DNA of 5,519 nt from Gemmatimonadota bacterium. GTDB taxonomy: Bacteria; Gemmatimonadota; Gemmatimonadetes; Gemmatimonadales; Gemmatimonadaceae. Shown here in pieces: positions 1 through 5,519 of this stretch; the stretch's first letter is position 1; the number at the start of each line of letters is the position of its first letter. Location of the stretch: contig PLMM01000163.1 of the NCBI GenBank assembly GCA_003142495.1, positions 2,489 through 8,007 on the forward strand, written 5' to 3'. Both the position numbers and the translations under genes were made by a program. Under the pieces are notes generated by a model that made no database searches, was not told where the DNA came from, and saw nothing but the letters and a program-made list of their open reading frames with translations.

Positions 1-1005
1 GTGAAGGATCTCACGATCGTGCGCGCGTGGCGCGGTGGCGCCGCGCAGGGTGACTACGAGGGCACGATTCGCGTGGACGCTGTGGACGCGCAATCGGTGA
101 CACTCATCTCGAGCGGCGCCGGCGTGGAGATCGACACGCGCATGTCGCGCGCAACGATGCGCGATGCGCGCATCTATCGCGAAGTATGGACCACCGCAGA
201 CCCCGAGGTAATAGCCGGCGCAACCAGCATGACCGTGTCGTCGGCATTGCTCAACGAGCTCGCGACGAAGGGAGTGACGAAGATGACGATCATCCCCAAT
301 ACGGGAACGGGGAAGAGCGGATCGATGCTCGATCAGATGTCGTCGATATCGAAGGCGGTATTCTCGGACAGTACATCCACGGGCACGCCGTACACCGGAA
401 CGCTGCGCCGCGTCGAGTCGGGCACCGTGCCCTTCGCGCTGCGCATCAACGGGCATCCGGCGACGGTCACGGCCATCCATGCGAGCGGCAAGGTCGTAGC
501 CGAGGGCGATGCGATGGACATCGAGCTGTACATCCTCGACGATCCTGCGCTCCCGATAGTCCTCGCCTCCGGCGCGGTTGGCGGCGAGGGCGGGCGCGTC
601 ATTAAGATCACGTACCCTGATTCCACCGCCACTTCAGAGCTGGAGCGAGCGCTCGCGAGCAAGCAGCCCGCCGAGATCTATGACATCTACTTCGACTACA
701 ATGCCGCGACGATCACACCGCAGTCGGAGCGCGCGCTGCACGACATCGGAGAGATCCTGCGCCGGCACGCTGACTGGAAGCTCGAGATAGTCGGACACAC
801 CGACAGCATCGGCGGATCGGGCACCGGCAATGCGACGCTCTCCGCCGCGCGCGCGACCGCGGTCAGGAACGCGCTCGCTGGGCGAGACGGCATAGCCGCC
901 GGCAGACTCACCACACACGGCGCGGGCGGCAGCCAGCCAATCGCCACGAACATCACGCTCGATGGACGAGCGAAAAATCGACGCGTTGAGATCCGGCGGC
1001 TGTAA
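1..1005 (+). CDS. OmpA-family outer-membrane/peptidoglycan-associated protein, C-terminal part (5' end probably outside window)
   Basis: The open frame runs from the first base to a TAA stop. It begins at a GTG, but this is probably an internal valine: there is no signal peptide or lipobox, which an OmpA-type protein needs, so the true start is likely upstream. Visible residues 1-220 are a beta-rich, non-OmpA region with no motif I can name; it includes GDYEGTIRV near 17-25 and LYILDDPALP near 176-185. Residues about 226-334 are a typical OmpA C-terminal peptidoglycan-binding domain: IYFDYNAATITP (229-240), GHTDSIGG (265-272), LSAARATAV (280-288) and GRAKNRRVEIRRL (322-334). Asp268 and Arg284 match the pair that binds diaminopimelate in OmpA homologues. 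The family anchors the outer membrane to peptidoglycan from the periplasm. It converges on the ligase operon and is unlikely to share its function. The domain call is sure; the role of the N-terminal region is unknown. Confidence 0.9.
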   Translation: MKDLTIVRAWRGGAAQGDYEGTIRVDAVDAQSVTLISSGAGVEIDTRMSRATMRDARIYREVWTTADPEVIAGATSMTVSSALLNELATKGVTKMTIIPNTGTGKSGSMLDQMSSISKAVFSDSTSTGTPYTGTLRRVESGTVPFALRINGHPATVTAIHASGKVVAEGDAMDIELYILDDPALPIVLASGAVGGEGGRVIKITYPDSTATSELERALASKQPAEIYDIYFDYNAATITPQSERALHDIGEILRRHADWKLEIVGHTDSIGGSGTGNATLSAARATAVRNALAGRDGIAAGRLTTHGAGGSQPIATNITLDGRAKNRRVEIRRL

Positions 1006-1012
1006 TGCCGCC
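995..1012. terminator. Short GC hairpin across the OmpA stop codon
   Basis: GGCGGC (995-1000) and GCCGCC (1007-1012) are a perfect 6-bp inverted repeat with a 6-base loop, TGTAAT, that contains the OmpA-gene stop TAA (1003-1005). There is no T-run on either side, so it is not a classic intrinsic terminator by itself. It lies immediately beside the larger hairpin at 1016-1059 and may add to termination or protect the mRNA 3' end. A 6-bp GC repeat in GC-rich DNA could also be chance. Confidence 0.4.
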
Positions 1013-1015
1013 TGT

Positions 1016-1059
1016 GAGTGAAACTCGCCTACGCTAGAACAGCGAAGGCGAGTTCACTC
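1016..1059. terminator. Large hairpin between convergent genes, probable bidirectional terminator
   Basis: The left arm 1016-1030 (GAGTGAAACTCGCCT) pairs with the right arm 1046-1059 (AGGCGAGTTCACTC). The pairing is perfect apart from one bulged A in the left arm. Inside, CGCT (1032-1035) pairs with AGCG (1041-1044) around a 5-base loop, AGAAC, after one A/A mismatch. That gives about 18 paired bases in all. The hairpin starts 10 bases after the OmpA stop and includes the last codons and TAG stop (1034-1036) of the GCS2-type gene on the opposite strand. No T-rich tail follows on either strand, which is common in high-GC genomes. The length and the position between two convergent genes argue strongly for a transcript-end structure serving both. 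Confidence 0.7.
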
Positions 1060-2167
1060 CCACCCCTTCGGCCGTCTCCCTGATCAGCGAATCGACGACC
1101 GCCTTCAGGCTGCCAGTCTTCTCAAACACCGCCAGCTGCCGGTCCGCCGAGGTCCCCTCGTCGAGAATCTTGAACGCATACTCCACGTCCGTGCGGCTCC
1201 CGAGCTCGTCGAGCACGTCGTCGATGAACCACGCGATGAGCTCGCGCACGAGCTCCCGCGCGGGGTGCTCCTGTTCGCGCCCGAGATCGACGAGCTTTCC
1301 GTCGAGCCCCCAGCGCACCGCGCGCCACTTGTTCTCCTCGATCAACTCGCTGTTGTAGACGCGGAAGGTGATGTTGTCGCGCCGCAGCTTCCACAGCTTC
1401 GCGATGACCGCCTGGAAGATCGCCGCGACGCAGATCGCCTCGTCCACGCGCGTGCACACGTCGCAGATGCGAAACTCGAGCGTCGGATAGAGATGATGCG
1501 GACGCACATCCCACCAGATCTTCGAGCCGTCCGGAATGCATCGCGTCTGCACGAGCGTGTCGAGCAGATTCGTGAAGTCCGACCAGTCGCGGAACACGCG
1601 CGGCACGCCGTTGCGCGGGAAATTCCGGAAGACGATGCTCCGATACGACTTGAGCCCCGTGTTGCGCCCCATCCAGAAGGGTGAGCTCGTCGCGAGACAG
1701 AGCACGTGCGGCATGAAGTATCGCGCCGCATTCATCGCATCGATGCGGAACTCCGGATCCTCGATTCCGATGTGCACATGCGTCCCGAAGATCAGCAGCG
1801 ACTGCGCAAGCTCCGCCATGTCGGCCTTCACGCCGATGTAGCGCTCGAGCGGCGTGATCTCCTGCGTCACCCAGCTCGAGAACGGATGCGTACCGGCCGC
1901 CGCCACGCGCAGCCCGCTCTTCGCGACGTGCGTGATCACCGAATGACGCAGCTTGATGAGCTCCGCCCGCGCCTGCCCCGGCGTGCTGCACACGTTCGTC
2001 CCGACCTCGACGATCGACTGATGCAGCTCCGGCTTCACCTGCTCGAGGATGATCCGATCGCCATCCAGAATCTCCTGAATGTACGATTTCAGCTCGCGCG
2101 TCTCCGGATCGATGATCTGATACTCCTCCTCGATCCCGATCGTGAGCGACGGAGCTTTCATCGACAT
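1034..2167 (-). CDS. YbdK-type carboxylate-amine ligase (glutamate-cysteine ligase family 2, COG2170)
   Basis: A 377-aa protein, the usual length for the YbdK/GCS2 family, which has a glutamine-synthetase-like fold and uses ATP and a divalent metal to join a carboxylate to an amine. Motifs: [13 protein letters not shown] (11-23, start of the active site), [12 protein letters not shown] (49-60), GTHVHIGI (128-135, metal/substrate histidines), [14 protein letters not shown] (164-177) and [19 protein letters not shown] (218-236). No signal peptide, so cytoplasmic. The start at ATG 2167 is preferred: GGGG at 2176-2173 lies 5 bases upstream, while the second ATG at 2161 is spaced worse. The gene is last in its operon, 25 bases after the permuted ATP-grasp gene, and ends inside the terminator hairpin. 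E. coli YbdK shows only weak glutamate-cysteine ligase activity in vitro, so the true substrates here are unknown and the cluster context should outweigh the family name. Confidence 0.93.
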   Translation of the reverse strand: MSMKAPSLTIGIEEEYQIIDPETRELKSYIQEILDGDRIILEQVKPELHQSIVEVGTNVCSTPGQARAELIKLRHSVITHVAKSGLRVAAAGTHPFSSWVTQEITPLERYIGVKADMAELAQSLLIFGTHVHIGIEDPEFRIDAMNAARYFMPHVLCLATSSPFWMGRNTGLKSYRSIVFRNFPRNGVPRVFRDWSDFTNLLDTLVQTRCIPDGSKIWWDVRPHHLYPTLEFRICDVCTRVDEAICVAAIFQAVIAKLWKLRRDNITFRVYNSELIEENKWRAVRWGLDGKLVDLGREQEHPARELVRELIAWFIDDVLDELGSRTDVEYAFKILDEGTSADRQLAVFEKTGSLKAVVDSLIRETAEGVGVNSPSLF

Positions 2168-2192
2168 GCAAACCCCAGTGGAAGACGGATGC

Positions 2193-3554
2193 TCATCGCG
2201 GCTCGATCACGTACGTCGGAACGTTCGACCCGCCACCCGCCGTGACGTTGAGCAGCGCCGCGGTGCCCAAACGCGTCATGCACCCCTCCACGTACGCGCC
2301 ATCGACCGCGAACGGCGCCGTGTCGAGCATCCGATCGAAGATCTTGAGATCGCCAGCGATGACAGAAGGGTACGCCTCCGTGGGCAGCGTGATCCTGTCC
2401 TGCACGATATACGGCTCCTCGTTCGCCGCCGCGAGCCCCGCCTCCCACTCCGCGTCCGTCGCCTCCCAGCCAAGCACGATTCCCTTCCCGCCGTACTCGT
2501 CGTTCGGCTTGAGCACGAGTCGCTCGCGATGCGCACGGATGAACTTCGGCAGGTCCACCTCCTTGCCCCCGAACATCGTGTGCCGCTCCTCCACCACGCG
2601 AGTCCACGGAATGTGCGCCTCGATCGCCTCGGCCTCCTCCGCGCTGAACAACCTCGCGTTTCGCTCGTCGCTGAGCACCGCGAGGCTCGCCTTCTTGTGC
2701 ATCAGCTTGCACGAGAACGGATTCACCATGCACACCGCACGGTCGCGCACCGCTCGGACCACCGGCCCGTCGATCCCGCATCGCTCGATCAGCTCGTGCA
2801 GCAGCACCCGCTTGTAGATGAGTGAGATCTCGAAGCCGTCCGACCACAGCTTCCCGCCGCGATACTCCACCTCGCGCGGGTCGACGATCTTGCACTCGAG
2901 CCCCTGACCCGCGAAGTAGCGCTCGAACAGCAGGAACTCGCTGTACGTCGGCACCTCCTTCCAGTCGAGAATCGCTATCCGCGGCCTCGCGCGCGCGCCC
3001 GACCACTCCTCATACGCGCCGAGCAGCGAGCGCAGCACTCCCGATCGCGCCGGCAGGGGACGCAGATGATGCGTGCGCTGGAACTCGCGCATCACCGGCA
3101 TCGCCTCGAACACCTCGGTGAGCGCATCGTTATACGCCGCGCCCGCCGGCGTCTCCGCGTTGTACTCCGTGAAGCGCAGCCCCTTCCCGCCATCCACGAA
3201 AAACGCATCGAGCCGCGACGTCGGACTCGCCGCCGCGAAGCCCGGATCCACCGTCGCCAGCTGCTCCTCCCAATCCGTGAGCCGCAGCTGCGCGCGCACG
3301 CTCTCATCCGCCAGCGCCGCGCGATGCGCCGTCGAGAACGCGCGCAGCACGATCGCCGCCCGATCGCGACACAGCTCATACTCGCTCGGCGTCATCCACC
3401 TCGGCCGAAGCACCGTGCACACCGGCCGCCCGCCGAACGTCAGCCCGCGACGCTCGATATTCTCGTCGAGCCACGCCTGCGAGTCGTCGGCCAGCCCGCC
3501 CGCCAGCAGATCGTGATACTGCTCGATCGCGCTGTGCGATGGCGCCGGTGTCAC
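2193..3554 (-). CDS. Circularly permuted ATP-grasp protein (COG2308-like, CP_ATPgrasp type)
   Basis: A 453-aa protein. It resembles proteins annotated as circularly permuted type 2 ATP-grasp, putative ATP-dependent carboxylate-amine ligases of unknown substrate. Visible blocks: [17 protein letters not shown] (40-56), [19 protein letters not shown] (127-145), [14 protein letters not shown] (194-207), [14 protein letters not shown] (244-257), [21 protein letters not shown] (277-297), [20 protein letters not shown] (344-363, lysine and Gly-rich nucleotide-binding segment) and [20 protein letters not shown] (426-445). No signal peptide or membrane segment, so cytoplasmic. The start chosen is GTG at 3554, overlapping the stop of the preceding ATP-grasp gene by 4 bases (GTGA). 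Family-like sequence begins right after it ([12 protein letters not shown], 9-20), and no plausible Shine-Dalgarno fits, pointing to translational coupling. The frame stays open to 3935, but that extension lies antiphase inside the upstream gene and has low-complexity Arg/Ala/Gly composition, so it is not coding. Confidence 0.9.
   Translation of the reverse strand: MTPAPSHSAIEQYHDLLAGGLADDSQAWLDENIERRGLTFGGRPVCTVLRPRWMTPSEYELCRDRAAIVLRAFSTAHRAALADESVRAQLRLTDWEEQLATVDPGFAAASPTSRLDAFFVDGGKGLRFTEYNAETPAGAAYNDALTEVFEAMPVMREFQRTHHLRPLPARSGVLRSLLGAYEEWSGARARPRIAILDWKEVPTYSEFLLFERYFAGQGLECKIVDPREVEYRGGKLWSDGFEISLIYKRVLLHELIERCGIDGPVVRAVRDRAVCMVNPFSCKLMHKKASLAVLSDERNARLFSAEEAEAIEAHIPWTRVVEERHTMFGGKEVDLPKFIRAHRERLVLKPNDEYGGKGIVLGWEATDAEWEAGLAAANEEPYIVQDRITLPTEAYPSVIAGDLKIFDRMLDTAPFAVDGAYVEGCMTRLGTAALLNVTAGGGSNVPTYVIEPR
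3551..3554 (-). promoter_or_regulatory. GTGA stop/start overlap, translational coupling site
   Basis: On the minus strand GTGA holds both the GTG start of the permuted ATP-grasp gene (3554-3552) and the TGA stop of the ATP-grasp gene (3553-3551). The nearest strong purine-rich site, GGGGAG at 3583-3578, is 23 bases upstream, too far for normal initiation, so reinitiation by the terminating ribosome is the likely mode. This would tie the amounts of the two ligases together. Confidence 0.6.
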
Positions 3555-4495
3555 CCTTCGCGCCGCCCAAGCAAAAACTCCCCACGCGCGATGTTCATCT
3601 TCCTCGGCTTCTCCTTCGCCAGGCGAATCGTCAGATCCGCCATGTGCTTCACGGTCCAGTCGAAGTAGTGCGGCGTCAGCGAGTTGATGTCCATGTCCGG
3701 CGCGGGATTCATGAAGTCGATCGCGTACGGAACTCCATCGCGCACCGCCCACTCCACCGTGTTCATGTCGTAGCCAAGCGCCCTCACGAGCGTGAGCGAA
3801 TCCTTCACGACGCGCGCACCGAGCTCCGGCGAGAGATGATCGTGCTCCACGTGATATCTGCGCTCGCGCGGATCGTACTTCATCGGCAGCACCTCGGTCT
3901 GCCCGAGGCACAGGCACCGAATGTACTGGTCCCATTCGATGAACTCCTGCAGCACCATTGTAAGCTGCCCCGAGCCATCATACGCCTCGAAGAGCTCACC
4001 GAGCGTCCGGCAGATGTACACGTCGCGCCATCCGCCGCCGTGCGCATCCTTCAGCACGCACGGCAGTCCGATGTAAGCGAGAATCCCCTCCCAGTCGAGC
4101 GGATACACCAGGTTGCGCAGACTCTCCTGATGATGAATCCCCGGGATGTACTCCTTGTTCGGGAGCACCACCGTCTTCGGACTCGCGACGCCGAGCTTCG
4201 TGGCGAGCCCCGCCTCGAAGAACTTGTCATCCGCCGTCCACATGAACGGATTGTTGATCACGTTCACGCCCTGCAGCGCCGCGTACTTGAGATACGATCG
4301 ATAGTACGGCACCTCGTGCGAGATGCGATCGATCAGCACCGCGTAGTCGGTGAGGTCATCCATCTTCGTGCCGCCCAGCTGCACGAGCTCCGCAGTCACG
4401 CCCTCGTTGCGATCGTTCACTTCCTTGATGAACGCAGGCGGAAAGCTCCACTCTCGCCCCACGATCAGCCCGATCCGCTTCTCCGTACCCGCCAT
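3551..4495 (-). CDS. ATP-grasp domain ligase (RimK / D-Ala-D-Ala ligase / GshB-like fold)
   Basis: A 314-aa cytoplasmic protein with the normal ATP-grasp order. Residues 1-85 form a pre-ATP-grasp domain starting with a beta strand, KRIGLIVGREWSFP (6-19), with VLIDRISHEVPYY near 53-65. ADDKFF (88-93) is followed by LPCVLKDAHGGGWRDVY (144-160) with the ATP-contacting Lys149 and Gly-rich loop, the hinge segment MVLQEFIEWDQYIR (180-193), and the metal-binding end TVEWAVRDGVPYAIDFMNPAPDMD (246-269). Such enzymes activate a carboxylate as an acyl phosphate and couple it to an amine, thiol or hydroxyl. The substrate cannot be read from sequence. The metal motif is slightly unusual (E248, D260, N263 instead of D...ExN). 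The start ATG 4495 has a good Shine-Dalgarno, GGGAG at 4508-4504, 8 bases upstream. It lies 15 bases after the esterase gene and overlaps the permuted ATP-grasp gene by 4 bases. Confidence 0.9.
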   Translation of the reverse strand: MAGTEKRIGLIVGREWSFPPAFIKEVNDRNEGVTAELVQLGGTKMDDLTDYAVLIDRISHEVPYYRSYLKYAALQGVNVINNPFMWTADDKFFEAGLATKLGVASPKTVVLPNKEYIPGIHHQESLRNLVYPLDWEGILAYIGLPCVLKDAHGGGWRDVYICRTLGELFEAYDGSGQLTMVLQEFIEWDQYIRCLCLGQTEVLPMKYDPRERRYHVEHDHLSPELGARVVKDSLTLVRALGYDMNTVEWAVRDGVPYAIDFMNPAPDMDINSLTPHYFDWTVKHMADLTIRLAKEKPRKMNIARGEFLLGRREG

Positions 4496-4503
4496 GAGTC
4501 TTG

Positions 4504-4508
4504 CTCCC
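4504..4508 (-). promoter_or_regulatory. Shine-Dalgarno of the ATP-grasp gene
   Basis: On the minus strand GGGAG sits 8 bases before ATG 4495, in the 15-base gap after the esterase stop codon. It is the clearest ribosome binding site in the operon and fixes the start of the 314-aa protein. Confidence 0.7.
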
Positions 4509-4510
4509 GG

Positions 4511-5230
4511 TCAGTCGCTTCCGCCGACGTACATGCGAACCATTCGCTCCCACCACGGCCAATCGTGTGCCCACCCATCCCATACGCGAAAAGCGTGCGG
4601 GATGCCCTTCTGCCAGAGAGAGCGTGAGAACGTCTCGTTGGTCCAGAACATCGAGTCGTCCCGCCCGATCGCGAAGATGATATCCATCCGCCGCATCGCC
4701 GTCAGACGCCCCTCGTCATGCTCGTTCGTGATGAAGTCCGCCGGATTGTTGAAGTAGACGGAATCGTCCGAGTAGCCGCCCGTCTGCTCCTTGATGTCGT
4801 ACAGCCCGCTCATCCCGAGCACGCGCCCCACCAGCCCCGGATGCTTGAGCGCGAAGCTCATCGCGTGGTACGCGCCGAAGCTCGCTCCCGTCGTGATCAA
4901 AAACGGATTCGAGTTCATGTGCGTCGACAGCGGTAGCACCTCGTGCAACAGATATCGCTCGTACGCCTCGTGCCTGCGCGCGCGTTCCGCCGGATGCGTG
5001 TGCTTCGCGTACCAGCTCTCCGCATCCACGCTGTCCACGCAATACAGCTGCAGCCATCCCTTCTCGAGATGCTCGCCGAGCGCGCCAATCATGCCGCGAT
5101 CCTCCCACTCGAAGAAGCGCCCCATCGATGTCGGGAAGACGAGCACGCGCGCGCCCGCATGCCCGAAGATGAGCAAGTCCATCTCCTTCCCGAGCGACGG
5201 GCTGTGCCAGCGACGCATTTCGCGATGCAT
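4511..5230 (-). CDS. Esterase-family alpha/beta hydrolase (PF00756-like)
   Basis: A 239-aa protein of the putative esterase (esterase D-like) family. The alpha/beta hydrolase pattern is clear: a strand with ARVLVFPTSMGRFFEWEDRGM (27-47), the nucleophile elbow GASFG (115-119, Ser117) within FLITTGASFGAYHAMSFALKHP (110-131), the probable acid Asp191 in AIGRDDSMF (187-195) and the probable catalytic His222 in WDGWAHDWPWW (217-227). The assignment of Asp and His is by position. No signal peptide, so a cytoplasmic hydrolase or acyltransferase acting on an ester or thioester. The start ATG 5230 shares its A with the TGA stop of the upstream gene (TGATG), which suggests coupled translation; the frame is open further upstream (to 5494), but that part overlaps the upstream esterase in another phase and is a shadow. 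Its link to two ATP-grasp genes suggests a part in the same pathway. The substrate is unknown. Confidence 0.9.
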   Translation of the reverse strand: MHREMRRWHSPSLGKEMDLLIFGHAGARVLVFPTSMGRFFEWEDRGMIGALGEHLEKGWLQLYCVDSVDAESWYAKHTHPAERARRHEAYERYLLHEVLPLSTHMNSNPFLITTGASFGAYHAMSFALKHPGLVGRVLGMSGLYDIKEQTGGYSDDSVYFNNPADFITNEHDEGRLTAMRRMDIIFAIGRDDSMFWTNETFSRSLWQKGIPHAFRVWDGWAHDWPWWERMVRMYVGGSD

Positions 5231-5519
5231 CAGCGACTCGCGGGATAGAGAAAGTTGAGCATCGCCGGCGCCACATCTGCCCACGCGCGCTCCGTGTGGC
5301 CCGCGCCCTCGACCTCCTGATAGTGCAGCGAGTCGCCCACCGTCCATCCCTTCGCCACGAGCGCATCGCGCACACGCCGCGCCCCCGCCACCACGCCGTC
5401 GCCTTCCGCCGTCCCCGTACTCAGCCACACACGGAGCGGCGGCGCGGCATTGAGCGCGCGCACGCGCCGCACGATGAACCGGTTGTCCCACCACACACTT
5501 GGGCTGAGCACCGCGACGT
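5230..5519 (-). CDS. Putative esterase (alpha/beta hydrolase), C-terminal end, cut by window edge
   Basis: Only the last 95 residues are inside the window; the open frame runs to the right edge. It begins VAVLSPSVWWDNRFI, which reads as the interior of an alpha/beta hydrolase, so the GTG near 5511 is not a real start. The segment resembles the C-terminal end of PF00756/Fes-like esterases: LSPSVWWDN (4-12), a strand followed by WLSTGTAEG (31-39, with Glu38 as possible acid residue), the helix RVRDALVAKGW (48-58), and VEGAGHTERAWADVAPAMLNFLYP (69-92), where His74 is the probable catalytic histidine. The nucleophile serine and any signal peptide would be outside the window, so activity and location cannot be judged. 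It ends with TGA overlapping the next gene's ATG by one base, so it belongs to the same operon. It is from a different subfamily than its downstream esterase neighbour. Confidence 0.85.
   Translation of the reverse strand, partial: VAVLSPSVWWDNRFIVRRVRALNAAPPLRVWLSTGTAEGDGVVAGARRVRDALVAKGWTVGDSLHYQEVEGAGHTERAWADVAPAMLNFLYPASR

Noticed and set aside
151..182. Alternating GCGC/ATGCGC short repeats inside the OmpA-family gene
   Set aside because: In-frame, short and typical of GC-rich codon use; no sign of a regulatory or mobile repeat.
1122..2171. Minus-strand open frame of 349 codons overlapping the GCS2-type gene
   Set aside because: Same strand, other phase, with Arg/Ala/Gly/His-rich low-complexity translation. 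The overlapping frame carries all YbdK motifs, so this is a shadow.
1706..2245. Plus-strand frame of 179 codons, and the 227-codon one that follows it
   Set aside because: Arg/His/Leu-rich antisense translations with no motif, opposite well-conserved ligase genes.
3555..3935. N-terminal extension of the permuted ATP-grasp frame
   Set aside because: The 127 extra codons sit inside the upstream ATP-grasp gene in another phase and have shadow-like composition; family-like sequence begins just after GTG 3554.
3539..4627. Long plus-strand open frame (362 codons) opposite the ATP-grasp gene
   Set aside because: Its translation is rich in Arg and His with no recognisable motif, and it lies antisense to a clearly conserved ATP-grasp gene. 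Long antisense frames are expected in GC-rich DNA.
5231..5494. N-terminal extension of the 239-aa esterase frame
   Set aside because: It overlaps the upstream esterase's conserved C-terminus in another phase, and family-like sequence starts at ATG 5230.
5230..5511. A complete small 93-aa protein starting at GTG 5511
   Set aside because: The frame stays open to the window edge and the first residues are interior alpha/beta hydrolase sequence, so it is a truncated larger gene.
1..5519. Search by eye for CRISPR repeats, tRNA genes, insertion-sequence ends and an operon promoter
   Set aside because: No regular direct repeats, cloverleaf-like segments or transposase-like frames were seen, and the operon start lies beyond the right edge, so its promoter cannot be in the window.

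Overview
The window looks like chromosomal DNA from a high-GC, Gram-negative-type bacterium. An OmpA-family envelope protein implies an outer membrane and peptidoglycan. The protein sequences (OmpA with this N-terminal region, the esterase, the permuted ATP-grasp) remind me of soil bacteria of the Gemmatimonadota/Acidobacteriota kind; that is a low-confidence impression from memory, not a search. Coding density is close to complete and no gene-free stretch exceeds about 30 bases. I see no tRNA, rRNA, CRISPR, IS element or attachment site.

Layout: (i) 1-1005, + strand, the C-terminal 334 residues of an OmpA-family protein whose N-terminus probably lies left of the window. (ii) 995-1059, two adjacent hairpins between and overlapping the ends of two convergent genes, probably a shared bidirectional terminator. 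(iii) 1034-5519, - strand, a tight run of five genes, read from high to low coordinates: the C-terminal end of a putative esterase (cut by the window edge), a complete 239-aa esterase-family alpha/beta hydrolase, a 314-aa ATP-grasp enzyme, a 453-aa circularly permuted ATP-grasp enzyme, and a 377-aa YbdK/GCS2-type carboxylate-amine ligase. Junctions are a 1-nt overlap (TGATG), a 15-nt gap, a 4-nt overlap (GTGA) and a 25-nt gap, so these are almost certainly co-transcribed and partly translationally coupled. The promoter is outside the window.

How the genes may work together: three different ATP-dependent ligase-type enzymes (two ATP-grasp architectures plus one glutamine-synthetase-fold GCS2 enzyme) next to two serine-hydrolase-type esterases suggest a pathway that joins carboxylates to amines to build a small peptide-like or conjugated metabolite, with hydrolases releasing, trimming or activating an ester. 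The product is unknown. A thiol or gamma-glutamyl peptide is one possibility, because GCS2 plus ATP-grasp parallels the enzyme types of glutathione synthesis. This uncharacterised amidoligase/esterase operon is the most interesting part of the window. Published neighbourhood surveys have discussed COG2170 and permuted ATP-grasp proteins in amidoligase clusters, so the general theme is not wholly new, but I know of no assigned product for this set.
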